64,000 nucleotides of DNA. Source: a bacterium. GTDB taxonomy: Bacteria; Krumholzibacteriota; Krumholzibacteriia; JACNKJ01. Both the position numbers and the translations under genes were made by a program. This document shows, piece after piece, positions 44,134 to 53,468 of the stretch. Below the pieces are notes generated by a model. The model saw nothing but the letters and a program-made list of their open reading frames with translations, was not told the origin of the DNA and did no database searches. Location: contig JAAEPZ010000538.1 of NCBI GenBank assembly GCA_024231955.1, positions 623,340 to 687,339 of the forward strand. Direction: 5' to 3'. Position 1 is the first letter of the stretch. The number at the start of each line of letters is the position of its first letter.

Positions 44134-45654
44134 CTAGAGGGGGAAGAGGGGGCGACCCAGGGCGGAATTCAGCCGCACCCGCTCCTCCTTGCTGAACACG
44201 GGCAGGCGCCAGGCCAGAAGGCCATAGATGGTTGCTCCCAGAAGGACCACCGCAGCCAACTGTCCGACGTTGCCGATCCAGTCGATCAGCGGCCAGATTC
44301 CCAATCCCATGATTCCGCAGTACAGAAGGGTGCGCAGGGTGGAGAGCCAGGGGATCTTGACCGGGATTACCCGCTTGAGCATGAGATAGACGAAGATGTA
44401 GCTGAAGGCCATGGCGCTGCCGGTGGCGATGGCCGCACCGTTGATCCCCAGGCGCGGAATGAGTATCCAGTCCATGGCGAGGTTGTAGATGATGAAGATG
44501 CGTCCGTAGAATGTGATCTCCGGTTTCTCCAGAATAGAGAGGAGAAAGCTGCAGCTGTTGAAGAAGAAGAAGATGCCCATGCCCACGAAGTAGATGTTGA
44601 AGGCCGAGATCGACTCCAGGTATTCGGGCTTGCGGAAGACAACGGTGATGATGGGTCCGATCAGCATTATGGAGCCGACCATGACCGGCGCCAGGAAGGT
44701 GGTCACGACCTTGTTGTAGAAGGAGAAGACCCGGGTCAGTTGGCTGACATCCCGATTCCTCGTGTACTCGGCGATATAGGCGGGGACAATGACGCTGACC
44801 AGACTCTGCGCGGGGATGGCCATCCCGAGCATCCAGACCAGGCGCGTCGCAAAGCCGTAGAGTCCCGCCTGGACTTCGTCGAGAAAGTAACCGACGAAGA
44901 TCACGTCTATGTAGGATTCCAGGGCCGTGCCGGACACCTGCGTGGTGTAACGCAACGCGCCATAGCGTGCGATCCGGCGCAGGTCGAGGGGGGCATCTTC
45001 CCCGCCGGGGATCTTAAGACTGAGCGAGAGGATCCGTGCGCCGAAAATAAACAACAGGAAGAGATTACTGATCGCGAGGAAGAAGAAGACCTGCTGAACA
45101 GAACCGTCATGGGGCAGGAAGAACCAGTAGAGCCCAAGTTTGAGTAACTGAAATATGGCTGTGCCGAGATTACGCATCATGTGGCTGCGATGGGACATCA
45201 GAATCTGTTCAAAAACGGCGGCTTCGAATTTGAGGACCACAAAGAGCGAAAAGAAGGGGAGCAGGTCCCTGAAGACCTCCGGGTCGATATGCTGATGTGT
45301 GGCGACCCACTCGGAATTGAGGTAGCAGAACAGGACAATGATCAGCCCGGAGATCAGATGTACTAAACTGCCGAAGATGGTAAGTCTCAGACCACCTCGA
45401 CGATTTTTCCGGGCAATAGCCTCGGGCAGGTAACGCGTGATAATCGGGACCGCCCCAAAAGAGAGCAGACCCGTACCGAACATGGAGATGGAGAACAGTA
45501 TCGAATAGACGCCGAAGCTGCTGACGGACAGCTTCTCCACCAGGATGATGTTAATGAAGAGGGAGATGATCGTCGTGAAGTTGTTTCCGAAGATCATGAA
45601 GGCGCCGTCGCCCATCAGACGACGCAATTTGCCGCGATTGTCGGTATCAGCCAT
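44134..45654 (-). CDS. polysaccharide flippase, Wzx/MATE-like
   Basis: The 506-residue protein has about 14 hydrophobic helices, beginning FMIFGNNFTTIISLFINIILV and GVYSILFSISMFGTGLLSFG, with RYGALRYTTQVSGTALESYIDVIFVGYFL near the middle, the pattern of O-antigen/lipid-linked-oligosaccharide flippases. It would move an undecaprenyl-linked glycan across the inner membrane. Together with the acetyltransferase and deacetylase genes upstream on the same strand, it points to surface-polysaccharide assembly. Donor sugars could come from the operon at 24.4-28.7 kb or the genes at 0.8-3.6 kb. Confidence 0.88.
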   Translation of the reverse strand: MADTDNRGKLRRLMGDGAFMIFGNNFTTIISLFINIILVEKLSVSSFGVYSILFSISMFGTGLLSFGAVPIITRYLPEAIARKNRRGGLRLTIFGSLVHLISGLIIVLFCYLNSEWVATHQHIDPEVFRDLLPFFSLFVVLKFEAAVFEQILMSHRSHMMRNLGTAIFQLLKLGLYWFFLPHDGSVQQVFFFLAISNLFLLFIFGARILSLSLKIPGGEDAPLDLRRIARYGALRYTTQVSGTALESYIDVIFVGYFLDEVQAGLYGFATRLVWMLGMAIPAQSLVSVIVPAYIAEYTRNRDVSQLTRVFSFYNKVVTTFLAPVMVGSIMLIGPIITVVFRKPEYLESISAFNIYFVGMGIFFFFNSCSFLLSILEKPEITFYGRIFIIYNLAMDWILIPRLGINGAAIATGSAMAFSYIFVYLMLKRVIPVKIPWLSTLRTLLYCGIMGLGIWPLIDWIGNVGQLAAVVLLGATIYGLLAWRLPVFSKEERVRLNSALGRPLFPL

Positions 45655-45678
45655 TGTCCCCCACCTCCAGGCCGCGCA

Positions 45679-46719
45679 TCAGACGATGTCCGAATCGCCG
45701 TAAGCGACAGTCCAGTTCTGGGGAAGCACGAAAAGAGGAGTGATCTTTCCCTGCACGAAGATCCGGCCCCCGAACGTCAGGGCGGAGGTCGGGACGACCC
45801 GCATACCGCAGCGGTTCGACACCGCCTCGAAGAAGCCGCCGTCGTGACCGTAGAACTCGATCCTCTGTGCCCGGGATGAGAACGCCTCCGTGATGATCTG
45901 CTGCACCAGGATGGCCGTTTGCGGAATATTCCCGGTTCTGTGGAGGATGTCGCAGATTGCGATGGCATCCCCCCGATCCCTCGTGATCACCAGGGCTTCC
46001 GGCTTGCCGGCGACGGCCAGCGTGTGAAAGCGGTAATCGTGCTCCGGGTGATTCTCGTAGCGCCAGCGCAGGTAGTCCAGGTCCTTCCAGATCGACAGAA
46101 TCTCATGGTCGAGAATCTCCAGCAGCATCGGAGCCAGGGTGTCCCGCAACCGGGATGAGGCCGTGATCTCGACTCCGCGCTGCAATCTCTTCAGTAAAGT
46201 CAGTTTGAGTCTGGACAGAAGCATGCGGGGGAGACGGAGGATGCGATCGACTCCCCGCCCACAGAGATTGGCGACGCCGAGACGGAAGTAGTGGTACTTC
46301 AGCTCGGTAATCTTGCACCAGTCGTGATTGCGCACCAGGCCGGGGAAGGAGTTGCGATTGGGGAAACTGAAGATGGCCTGGCAACCCTCCGCAGCGGCTT
46401 TCTCGTAGTTGATCTCCGCTATCTTTTTGTACAGACCCTGTCCCCGGAAATCATCCCGAATCATCGTGTCGCAGGACTGTCCGCCGCTCAACCGCCGTCC
46501 GGTGTAATTCAGATCCGCACACATGAGAGCATGCTGGCCGACGATCGACTCGCCGGACTCCGCGATTGTGATCCACCCGGGTCCGTGAGGGTGATCCTTG
46601 AACTGCCAGTTCCAGTGTTTGAGATTCCTGCCGCTGGACAGCACCTGCCCCCGCAAATCCAGGATCCCCGTTTCGTCTCCTGCCTGATAGGATCTGATGT
46701 TTTCCGGATTTGATTTCAT
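45679..46719 (-). CDS. GNAT-family N-acetyltransferase
   Basis: The 346-residue protein opens IRSYQAGDETGILDL and carries a GNAT acetyl-CoA motif in IRDDFRGQGLYKKIAEINYEKA (R-x-x-G-x-G loop as FRGQGL). A C-terminal half with strands such as YRFHTLAVAGKPEALVITR resembles double-domain (Eis/FemX-like) acetyltransferases. Its stop lies 24 bases from the flippase start. The acceptor is probably an amino sugar or glycan intermediate, by context only. Confidence 0.78.
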   Translation of the reverse strand: MKSNPENIRSYQAGDETGILDLRGQVLSSGRNLKHWNWQFKDHPHGPGWITIAESGESIVGQHALMCADLNYTGRRLSGGQSCDTMIRDDFRGQGLYKKIAEINYEKAAAEGCQAIFSFPNRNSFPGLVRNHDWCKITELKYHYFRLGVANLCGRGVDRILRLPRMLLSRLKLTLLKRLQRGVEITASSRLRDTLAPMLLEILDHEILSIWKDLDYLRWRYENHPEHDYRFHTLAVAGKPEALVITRDRGDAIAICDILHRTGNIPQTAILVQQIITEAFSSRAQRIEFYGHDGGFFEAVSNRCGMRVVPTSALTFGGRIFVQGKITPLFVLPQNWTVAYGDSDIV

Positions 46720-46821
46720 ACGAGTTTATTAGACCTGTTTCGGTGTTATTGCCGGTTCATTGGTATCACGGTATCAACGAAACTGACAAGTTCATTCCCC
46801 GGGATGGATTACCGCGGCCGG

Positions 46822-47856
46822 TCAGCGTCCGGGGCGGCGCAAACGGAGCAGACCCGTGATCCGCGAGGCCAGGTAGTGACTGCCGCTGATATAGGCCTTG
46901 AACAGGCGGAAATTCTCGCTGAATGAGATGCGCGGCAGCAGGAGAGGATCGTCGCCCCCCTTGACGAAACCGAAGTCGGTCGTCACGGCGGAGTCATAGC
47001 CGAATCGCTTGACCTGTCGAACGGTCTCGTCGTTGTAGGAGCCCGAGGGGTAGCAGAAATGGCGGACCGCCTGACCCGTCTCGGCTTCGATCACCCGTTT
47101 CGATTCACCCAGCTCGTCCGCGTATTGCTCGTCTCCGGTGAGCCTGGCGCAGCTCGGGTGCCGTCGCGTATGGGAACCCGGCTCCAGAATCCGGGGGTCC
47201 AGGGCGCGGATTTCGTCCCAATCGGCAAACAGGAATTCGGGCGGCGCCTTGGCCGGGTCGACGGCGGCGAACTGCTCCATGTGCTCTTGACGTTCTTGGT
47301 CGGGCAGCGATTTAAGACGCCCCTTGATGTCGATCACCGTCTGGACCTTCTGCCTCCGTGTAGCCAGCGGATAGGTAAGCTCCTCGCCCCGGAAACGGAA
47401 ACTCAGACTGCTCTCGTCGCAATCAAGCACGGCGACATCGACGCGATCCGTCCAGAGGATATCCCCGCTCTTCATCTGATCCGTGACCAGATAGAAGCAG
47501 CCCTTCAGCCCCAGCTCGCGCATCAGGGGATAGGCCTTTTCGATGACGTTGCGGAAGCCGTCGTCGAAGGTCAGGGTGACGCACCTCCCCAGACTCTCGC
47601 CCCTCTCCAGACGATCGCACATCTCGGACATCGTGATGAACCGATAGCCCGCGCGCTTCAGGTGCATCACCTGCTTCCTGAAAATGGAGACGGACAGGTG
47701 CCGGGCCCCGAATCCTTCAAGGTAATCGAAGTCATCCCGGCAGATGCCGTGATACCAGAGGATGATCCCCTTGTCCCGATTCAGATGACGGTAGAGCGCG
47801 TTCAGGCCCAGGATATCGATCAGGGTAATCAGGGTCGGGTAGATGCGGAATTTCAT
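46822..47856 (-). CDS. polysaccharide deacetylase, CE4 family
   Basis: The 344-residue protein has the NodB homology domain: LTFDDGFRNV (metal-binding TFDDGF), LEPGSHTRRHPSCARL with the H-S/T-xx-H pair (HTRRH), and FCYPSGSYNDETV. IILWYHGICRDD is the usual N-terminal strand. It removes acetyl groups from a GlcNAc-type sugar, or acts on a related lipid-linked intermediate. No signal peptide is evident, so it may act on the cytosolic face. It is the first gene of the flippase cluster. Confidence 0.88.
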   Translation of the reverse strand: MKFRIYPTLITLIDILGLNALYRHLNRDKGIILWYHGICRDDFDYLEGFGARHLSVSIFRKQVMHLKRAGYRFITMSEMCDRLERGESLGRCVTLTFDDGFRNVIEKAYPLMRELGLKGCFYLVTDQMKSGDILWTDRVDVAVLDCDESSLSFRFRGEELTYPLATRRQKVQTVIDIKGRLKSLPDQERQEHMEQFAAVDPAKAPPEFLFADWDEIRALDPRILEPGSHTRRHPSCARLTGDEQYADELGESKRVIEAETGQAVRHFCYPSGSYNDETVRQVKRFGYDSAVTTDFGFVKGGDDPLLLPRISFSENFRLFKAYISGSHYLASRITGLLRLRRPGR

Positions 47857-47913
47857 TGAACCTCATGTGCAGATCGGAGTCTAACCATTCCGCCCAGCAT
47901 GATAGCAAGCAAG

Positions 47914-47941
47914 CGCCACCGGGTCAATCGACCCGGTGGCG
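47914..47941 (-). terminator. 12-bp perfect hairpin between deacetylase and small secreted-protein gene
   Basis: CGCCACCGGGTC (47914-47925) and GACCCGGTGGCG (47930-47941) pair perfectly around AATC. It lies past the stop of the 47992-48495 gene and before the deacetylase start, both on the minus strand. No T run, but well placed to terminate. Confidence 0.6.
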
Positions 47942-47991
47942 TGCGCCAGGAGCGGTAATTCATCCCAATTCGGCGAACTGGTTGATGTTCT

Positions 47992-48495
47992 CTATCTGTA
48001 CAGCACCTTCACCGCACCGAGGCTGACCTCTGCGGCAGGCGTGACCAAGGGGGTGATCACGGCGGTATAATACTCGTCCAGATAGACAATTCCATAGTAT
48101 TCATCAACTACGAAGCTGTTGATGGCGAAGCTGACCCGATCCGGATCACCCGGTTCGGTATCTTCGAGATAGAACGCGAAACCGTTGTCGCTCTGGCCGG
48201 ATAATCGCCAGAACATGGTGGGCTCGGTACCCGACCAGTCAAAGCCGATATCGGGTTGCGAAATATGGTAGATACCATTGGAGACCGCACCGATCGGCAG
48301 TGGGTAATTGGTTGCTGTTACGGAGAAATCCAGAACCGTATAACTGCCGGCGGGGACGGTGACGCCGACAAGATCGCCATCGGTGATGATATAGCCCTGC
48401 TCTGTTCCGGAATGGCTGGACCAGGACCACAGGATAGCGGCTTGAGCGCCACTGGCTGCGAGCAGCACCAGAAGAGTCGTTGCGATTATTTTCAT
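47992..48495 (-). CDS. small secreted protein of unknown function
   Basis: The 167-residue protein has a clear signal peptide (IIATTLLVLLAASGAQA) followed by a beta-rich, aromatic domain (ILWSWSSHSG, FDWSGTEPTMFWRLSG, VVDEYYGIVYLDEYYTAV). It ends EVSLGAVKVLYR. No family recognised. The terminal LGAVKVLYR resembles short conserved tails I recall on some secreted proteins in candidate FCB-type bacteria and might be an anchoring or sorting signal, but this is a weak impression. Confidence 0.65.
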   Translation of the reverse strand: MKIIATTLLVLLAASGAQAAILWSWSSHSGTEQGYIITDGDLVGVTVPAGSYTVLDFSVTATNYPLPIGAVSNGIYHISQPDIGFDWSGTEPTMFWRLSGQSDNGFAFYLEDTEPGDPDRVSFAINSFVVDEYYGIVYLDEYYTAVITPLVTPAAEVSLGAVKVLYR

Positions 48496-48821
48496 CAGAA
48501 ATCTCCCCGGACTTTAGTTTGTGAAGATATCGAGTCATTCAAGATTATCAGGATGTATGTTCATTGTACAGTCAATTGGCTTGGGCTGCTTACGGGATTG
48601 CTCGATTTTGTCAATAAGTTGTCGCTCTGTTGTTTCTGCCCCAACCGTTGCAGTCTGGGGTTGCCGCCTGCGCAGGACAGGGACATCACGGCCTCTATAA
48701 TTGCGAATCGTTCAGAGCTCGATGACCAACACTTGCTATTCTGACGATATGCGTTAGTCTCAGAGGTCGCCCGTCGTGTCGGGCGCATCTTTGATATCGC
48801 TGTATTCTAAAAGGTGTCGCC
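48496..48821 (+). other. divergent intergenic region, no gene seen
   Basis: These 326 bases separate the minus-strand secreted-protein gene from tsaB. They should hold both promoters; a weak CCCCA/TGGGG hairpin lies near 48640-48660. AT-rich, with no coding frame or RNA fold I can support. Confidence 0.55.
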
Positions 48822-49514
48822 GTGATTCTAGCCATTGATGTCTCCGCCACGAACGGCCTGCTCACTCTGGAGGTGGGCGGCGACGTGCTGACCCGCGTCT
48901 CCGACAAGCCGCGCGAGCACACCACCTTCCTTGATGACGCCCTCCGCGACCTGCGGCGTGAAACCGGTCGCCCCTGGAGCGAGCTGAGCCGCGTGGCCGT
49001 GACCATCGGTCCCGGCAGTTTCACCGGCTTGCGGGTGGGCCTCGCCACCGCCAAGGGCTTGGTTTTCGGACGGGATATCCCGCTTGCCCCGCTGGCGAGT
49101 CTTCTGATTCCCGCCTGGGCGCTGCCCGAATTCGCCCAGACGCCCTGTCTGACTGTCCGTCGCGCCCGGGGCGGTGAGGTGTGGGGCTCACTCTGCCGGC
49201 CCGGTGCAATGACACCCGAGTGGAGCCGGTTGCTCGATCTCGCGGCACTGAATGCCGAGGCTGCATCTCTGGCCACAGAGACCCCCGAGGCGATCATCCT
49301 GGGTGAACCCCCGGCAGGTTTTGCCGATGCGTCACCCCTGACCATCCGCCCGGAGCCGGAGACTGACCTGCAACTGGCTGCCCTGGCATCGCTGGCGCGG
49401 GAGAGCGACAATGCCCTTCTCGGCGCGGAGCTCGATCGGCTGCTGCCCGACTACCTGCTGGAGCCGGCGGTGACGCTGCCTCGGCCGAAACCGCCCGCAG
49501 CGGAGCGCTCATGA
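48822..49514 (+). CDS. tsaB: tRNA threonylcarbamoyladenosine biosynthesis protein TsaB
   Basis: GTG start at 48822 behind AAAGGTG. The 230-residue ASKHA-fold protein has ILAIDVSATNGLL, SDKPREHTTFLDDAL and the hallmark VTIGPGSFTGLRVGLATAKGL. It scaffolds TsaD and TsaE in t6A synthesis; tsaE lies 8 kb upstream. Its stop overlaps the rimI start by 4 bases (ATGA). Confidence 0.95.
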   Translation: MILAIDVSATNGLLTLEVGGDVLTRVSDKPREHTTFLDDALRDLRRETGRPWSELSRVAVTIGPGSFTGLRVGLATAKGLVFGRDIPLAPLASLLIPAWALPEFAQTPCLTVRRARGGEVWGSLCRPGAMTPEWSRLLDLAALNAEAASLATETPEAIILGEPPAGFADASPLTIRPEPETDLQLAALASLARESDNALLGAELDRLLPDYLLEPAVTLPRPKPPAAERS

Positions 49515-50017
49515 TGTTGCCGTTGTCATTCGATCTCGAGTTCAAGACCCGCAGTGTGCGCGGCGAGTCCTTCCTGCCGCACCACTTGCCCGGGGTCATG
49601 GCGCTGGAGCAGGCCTGTTTCCCCGCGCCCTGGAGCGAGGATCTCCTGGCCCGTGAGGCGGGTTTGAAGGAGCGCTCCTGGAATCTGGTTGTCCATGTCG
49701 ATGACGCACTCCAGGCTTTCTTCTTCTGCTGGACCGTGGCGGACGAGGTGCATCTGCTCAACTTTGCGGTGCATCCCACCTTGCAGGGGCAAGGGTTGGG
49801 TGGATTGATCCTGGACTGGATGTGCGACGCTGCGCGGGCGGCGGGCTTTTCGTGCATCCATCTGGAGGTGCGGGAATCGAATGATGCGGCAATCAGCCTT
49901 TACGAATCACGCGACTTTGCTACTCTTTACAGAAGGCGTGGCTACTACACCGACAATGGCGAGGATGCCATCATCATGGTGAGACTGCTCGCAAACAGAG
50001 GAGATATGGATGTCTGA
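49511..50017 (+). CDS. rimI: ribosomal-protein-S18-alanine N-acetyltransferase-type GNAT
   Basis: The 168-residue GNAT protein has LEQACFPAPWSEDLLARE, VHLLNFAVHPTLQGQGLGGLIL (acetyl-CoA loop QGQGLG) and LEVRESNDAAISLYESRDFATL, the RimI pattern including the LEVR and YxxxGF-like segments. It sits directly after tsaB, its commonest neighbour, with a 4-base overlap, and overlaps punA by 8 bases. Confidence 0.9.
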   Translation: MMLPLSFDLEFKTRSVRGESFLPHHLPGVMALEQACFPAPWSEDLLAREAGLKERSWNLVVHVDDALQAFFFCWTVADEVHLLNFAVHPTLQGQGLGGLILDWMCDAARAAGFSCIHLEVRESNDAAISLYESRDFATLYRRRGYYTDNGEDAIIMVRLLANRGDMDV

Positions 50018-50846
50018 GATGAAAGCCCTGCCGCCGGAACTCCAGCAGCTGCTGGCCGAAGTCGAACCGGCTCTGGCCGGTCTCGATGTCCCCGCAGGTA
50101 CGCTGGGGGTGATCCTGGGCAGCGGTCTGGGCACGGCAGCCGAGAAGTTCCCCTTCGTCTGGAGTCGCACCTTCGCCGAACTCGGCATCACGGGCGCCTC
50201 GGTTGAGGGGCATGTCGGTCGTCTGTCGCTGGCCAAGGGGGCCGGCGCGCATTTCCTCTTCCTGCAGGGACGCATTCATCGCTATGAGGGGCATCACGAC
50301 AGCAAGGTGTTGCTCCCCGCCGCCATGATGGCCCGCCTCGGCCTCAAGGGGCTGCTCGTGACCAACGCCGCCGGTGGCCTCGACCCCGCCTACAAGGCCG
50401 GCGATTTCATGCTCATCCGCGACATACTCTCATTCCAGTTCGATGATCCCCTTCGCGGCCTGCCGGGTGGTGGCGTGCGCGTGCCTCCCCGTCGTCCCCT
50501 GTTTGACGCGGAGCTGTCGTCGAGCCTGCTGACGGCCGCACGCGCCAACTCCGTGACGATGCACGAGGGCACGCTCAACGTGGCCACCGGTCCCACCTAC
50601 GAAACCCGGGCCGAGATCCGGATGAGCAGCGACCTCGGCGCGCAGGCCGCGAGCATGTCCACATTTCCCGAGTGCATGATGCTCGCGTATCTGGATATCC
50701 GGGTGGCGGCGATGAGCTGCATCACCAACGAGATCCGCGAGGAGATCGGGGAACCCCTGACCCATGACGAGGTGGTCGAGGTCGGTTTGAGGGCCGCCGA
50801 GGATTTCGGCAGAATTCTGGGGACCTGGTCGGAACTCGAAGGGTGA
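50010..50846 (+). CDS. punA: purine-nucleoside phosphorylase, PNP (trimeric type)
   Basis: The 278-residue enzyme has LGVILGSGLG (phosphate loop), GRIHRYEGH, VTNAAGGLDP, the purine-site GPTYETRAEIRM and SCITNEIRE. It cleaves guanosine and inosine with phosphate in purine salvage. It completes the tsaB-rimI-punA run; a small CGGAAT/ATTCCG hairpin is at 50857-50872. Confidence 0.94.
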   Translation: MSEMKALPPELQQLLAEVEPALAGLDVPAGTLGVILGSGLGTAAEKFPFVWSRTFAELGITGASVEGHVGRLSLAKGAGAHFLFLQGRIHRYEGHHDSKVLLPAAMMARLGLKGLLVTNAAGGLDPAYKAGDFMLIRDILSFQFDDPLRGLPGGGVRVPPRRPLFDAELSSSLLTAARANSVTMHEGTLNVATGPTYETRAEIRMSSDLGAQAASMSTFPECMMLAYLDIRVAAMSCITNEIREEIGEPLTHDEVVEVGLRAAEDFGRILGTWSELEG

Positions 50847-50916
50847 TTACAGCTTACGGAATATCGATTCCGGGGAGCGTGTTGACAAATTACTGACACT
50901 AACCTGAATTACCCCC

Positions 50917-50946
50917 TTGCTACGGATCATTCAACCTTCATATACT
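50917..50946 (+). promoter_or_regulatory. probable promoter of accD-folC
   Basis: TTGCTA (50917-50922) and TATACT (50941-50946) are spaced by 18 bases, 46 bases before the accD start. A TTGACA at 50882-50887 offers a second, weaker combination. Confidence 0.5.
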
Positions 50947-50991
50947 GCTCCCACTGCGCAACAGCGCCACACCCTCAGCGGAAGGCTGCCG

Positions 50992-51981
50992 ATGTCCTGG
51001 CTTCGACGTGATAAAAAAGGCCTCAAGGGGAAGTCCCGCGCCGAGCGGCGTGAGATTCCCGATGGTCTCTGGGTCAAGTGTCAGAGCTGCGGCGAGATCC
51101 TCTACCGGCAGGAGCTGGAGAAGAATCTGTGGGTCTGTTCGGGGTGCCGCTTCCACTTCCGGGTGGGGGCGCATGAGTATCTTGATTTCATGCTGGATGA
51201 GGGCACCTTCGAGGAGCGCCACTCCGGTCTCACCAGTCTGGATCCCCTCAAGTTCAAGGCCGATCGCACCAGCTATTCCGACCAGTTGCAGCGAGCCAAG
51301 ACCAAGAGCTCCCTGGAGGACGCCGTCATCTGCGGCTTCGGTCTGATCAACGGGCAACCGGTGTCCGTGGCCGTGATGGATTTCGCGTTCATGGGGGGCA
51401 GCATGGGTTCGGTGGTCGGGGAGAAGATCGCGCGGGCTATCCGCGACAGCCTCGAAACCCGGAGACCGTTGATCATCGTGTGCAGCTCGGGCGGCGCGCG
51501 CATGCAGGAATCCATCCTTTCGCTCATGCAGATGGCCAAGACCAGCGCGCTGCTGGGCCGTATGCGGGAGCGGGGCATCCCCTTCATCAGTCTGCTCACA
51601 CATCCGACCACGGGTGGCGTCACCGCCTCGTTCGCCATGCTCGGCGACGTGATCCTGGCCGAACCGCGCGCCCTGATCGGCTTCGCGGGCCGTCGCGTGA
51701 TCAAATCGACGATCAATTCCGATCTGCCCGACGATTTCCAACTCGCTGAGTTCCTGGTCGAGCACGGCATGGTCGATCGGGTGGTTGCCCGCCACGACCT
51801 GCGTAAGGTGCTGAGCCATGTGCTCCGTTTCTGCACTGCGTCCAACATGGAGTTCCTGGACAACGGCGAGCGAAAAAGCGAAGACGACACCACCACCACG
51901 GCGCTGTTCGACGGTCGGATAGTTACGGCCGACGAAGATCCGGTCGATGTCGAGCCGATTCAGGATGACGCGAGTGCCTGA
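50992..51981 (+). CDS. accD: acetyl-CoA carboxylase carboxyltransferase subunit beta
   Basis: Start at the ATG at 50992 behind GGAAGG; upstream in-frame codons lie over the promoter. The 329-residue protein has the zinc ribbon CQSCGEILY...CSGCRFHF, then VAVMDFAFMGGSMGSVVGEK, CSSGGARMQESILSL and LTHPTTGGVTASFAMLGD. With AccA (not in the window) it forms malonyl-CoA. The C-terminal 30 residues are acidic and extend past the usual end. folC begins inside this extension. Confidence 0.96.
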   Translation: MSWLRRDKKGLKGKSRAERREIPDGLWVKCQSCGEILYRQELEKNLWVCSGCRFHFRVGAHEYLDFMLDEGTFEERHSGLTSLDPLKFKADRTSYSDQLQRAKTKSSLEDAVICGFGLINGQPVSVAVMDFAFMGGSMGSVVGEKIARAIRDSLETRRPLIIVCSSGGARMQESILSLMQMAKTSALLGRMRERGIPFISLLTHPTTGGVTASFAMLGDVILAEPRALIGFAGRRVIKSTINSDLPDDFQLAEFLVEHGMVDRVVARHDLRKVLSHVLRFCTASNMEFLDNGERKSEDDTTTTALFDGRIVTADEDPVDVEPIQDDASA

Positions 51982-53275
51982 CACGGGCGGCGCGTTCATT
52001 CACTTCCCGGAATCGCCGTTGCTCCCCCCGGAAACCGCAACCGAGATCTTCCTCTACGGATTGACCCGCTTCGGCATGAAGCCGGGCTTGCGCAATATGA
52101 ACGAACTGCTGGAGCGGTTCGGACATCCCGAGCGGGATCTCCGTTTCCTCCATGTCGCGGGCACCAACGGCAAGGGCTCGACCTGCCTGTTCCTCGACCG
52201 GCTTCTGCGCGATGCCGGTCACAGCACAGGCCTTTTCACCAGTCCGCACATTCTGCATGTTGGAGAACGTCTGCGGGTGAGCGGCGTGTCGCTCACCGAC
52301 GACGAACTCGATCCGCTGGTGCGCAAAATCGAGAGCGCCGTCAGCGAACTCGAAGCCACGTTCTTCGAGACGCTGACATTGATGGCCTTGCTCCACTTTC
52401 GCGAACGCAATGTGGACTGGGTATTGTGGGAAACGGGACTCGGTGGACGACTTGATTGCACGCGGGTCGTCGATCCGACGGCCACTTTGTTGACCAGCAT
52501 CGCGCTCGATCACACCCGCTATCTCGGCGACACGCTTGAAGCGATAGCTCTGGAAAAGCTGGCCATAGGTAAACCGGGCGTGCCGTTTCATTGCGCGTTG
52601 CCGGAGGGACCGTTGCTGGAGCTGGCGCGGAGCGAAGCCAAGGACAAGGGGTTCCTGTTGCGGGAGCTGCACAAGGTTCTGCCCTGGCGTTTCGTGAACG
52701 ACGTTCTTCAACTTGATGGCGTATTGAAAGCCGATCTGACGCTGCCGGGGTTGAATCCGGTGCAGGCGCCGAACGTGGCGCTGGCTCTGGCGACATTGGC
52801 CGAGTTGGAGCAGGGGCGGAGCGAAAAGCTGCTGCCGGACGATCTCGTCGGCTCACTGGCGAACACGCGTCTGGCCGGACGCTGCCACCTGCTGCGTAAG
52901 GAACCGCTGCTGGTGCTCGACGGCGGGCACAATCCCGCCGCGCTGACCGAGAGTTTGAAGTATTGGGACACTCTCCCAAAAGACAATGCGGTCATTGTAT
53001 TTGGCGCGATGGAGGACAAGGAGATCGATGATCTCATCACCCTCCTCGGCGATCGGAATGACGAGATCGTGTTCACCGCCGCGAATCAAGGCCGCGCTCT
53101 GCCGCCGGAAAACTTCCTGGCGCATCCCGCCGCGGCGGGCAAGAACTGGAGCACCGCGCCTGACCTCTTCACTGCGCTGAAGCAGGTAGGCGAGGAGCGT
53201 CCGCTGCTCATCACCGGCTCCTTCTATCTCGCCGCCGAGGCCTACCACCTGCTCGGCGTTGATCCCTGGGCATAA
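51965..53275 (+). CDS. folC: folylpolyglutamate / dihydrofolate synthase
   Basis: The 436-residue enzyme (start taken at 51965; an ATG at 51947 is also in frame) has VAGTNGKGSTCLFLDRLL (P-loop), GLFTSPHILHVGERL, WETGLGGRLDCTRV, TSIALDHTRYLG and VLDGGHNPAAL. It adds glutamate to folates. accD-folC adjacency is common in bacteria, and the coding regions overlap by 17 bases here (35 with the earlier start). Confidence 0.94.
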   Translation: MTRVPDTGGAFIHFPESPLLPPETATEIFLYGLTRFGMKPGLRNMNELLERFGHPERDLRFLHVAGTNGKGSTCLFLDRLLRDAGHSTGLFTSPHILHVGERLRVSGVSLTDDELDPLVRKIESAVSELEATFFETLTLMALLHFRERNVDWVLWETGLGGRLDCTRVVDPTATLLTSIALDHTRYLGDTLEAIALEKLAIGKPGVPFHCALPEGPLLELARSEAKDKGFLLRELHKVLPWRFVNDVLQLDGVLKADLTLPGLNPVQAPNVALALATLAELEQGRSEKLLPDDLVGSLANTRLAGRCHLLRKEPLLVLDGGHNPAALTESLKYWDTLPKDNAVIVFGAMEDKEIDDLITLLGDRNDEIVFTAANQGRALPPENFLAHPAAAGKNWSTAPDLFTALKQVGEERPLLITGSFYLAAEAYHLLGVDPWA

Positions 53276-53468
53276 GCGGCTTGTCTGTTGGTGATTTTCC
53301 GCCCGACTCCCGGCGCCTGTTTGCCGCGAGGTCTCAGGTTCATAACGCCGAACGACTCCCAGGTTGTTTCCGATGCCCTATTCCCCGAATCGCTCAAAAC
53401 ACGTATACTCATATCGTCATTCCGACAACACCTCATGTGACCGCAGCACCAGGTTGCCTGAATTACCC

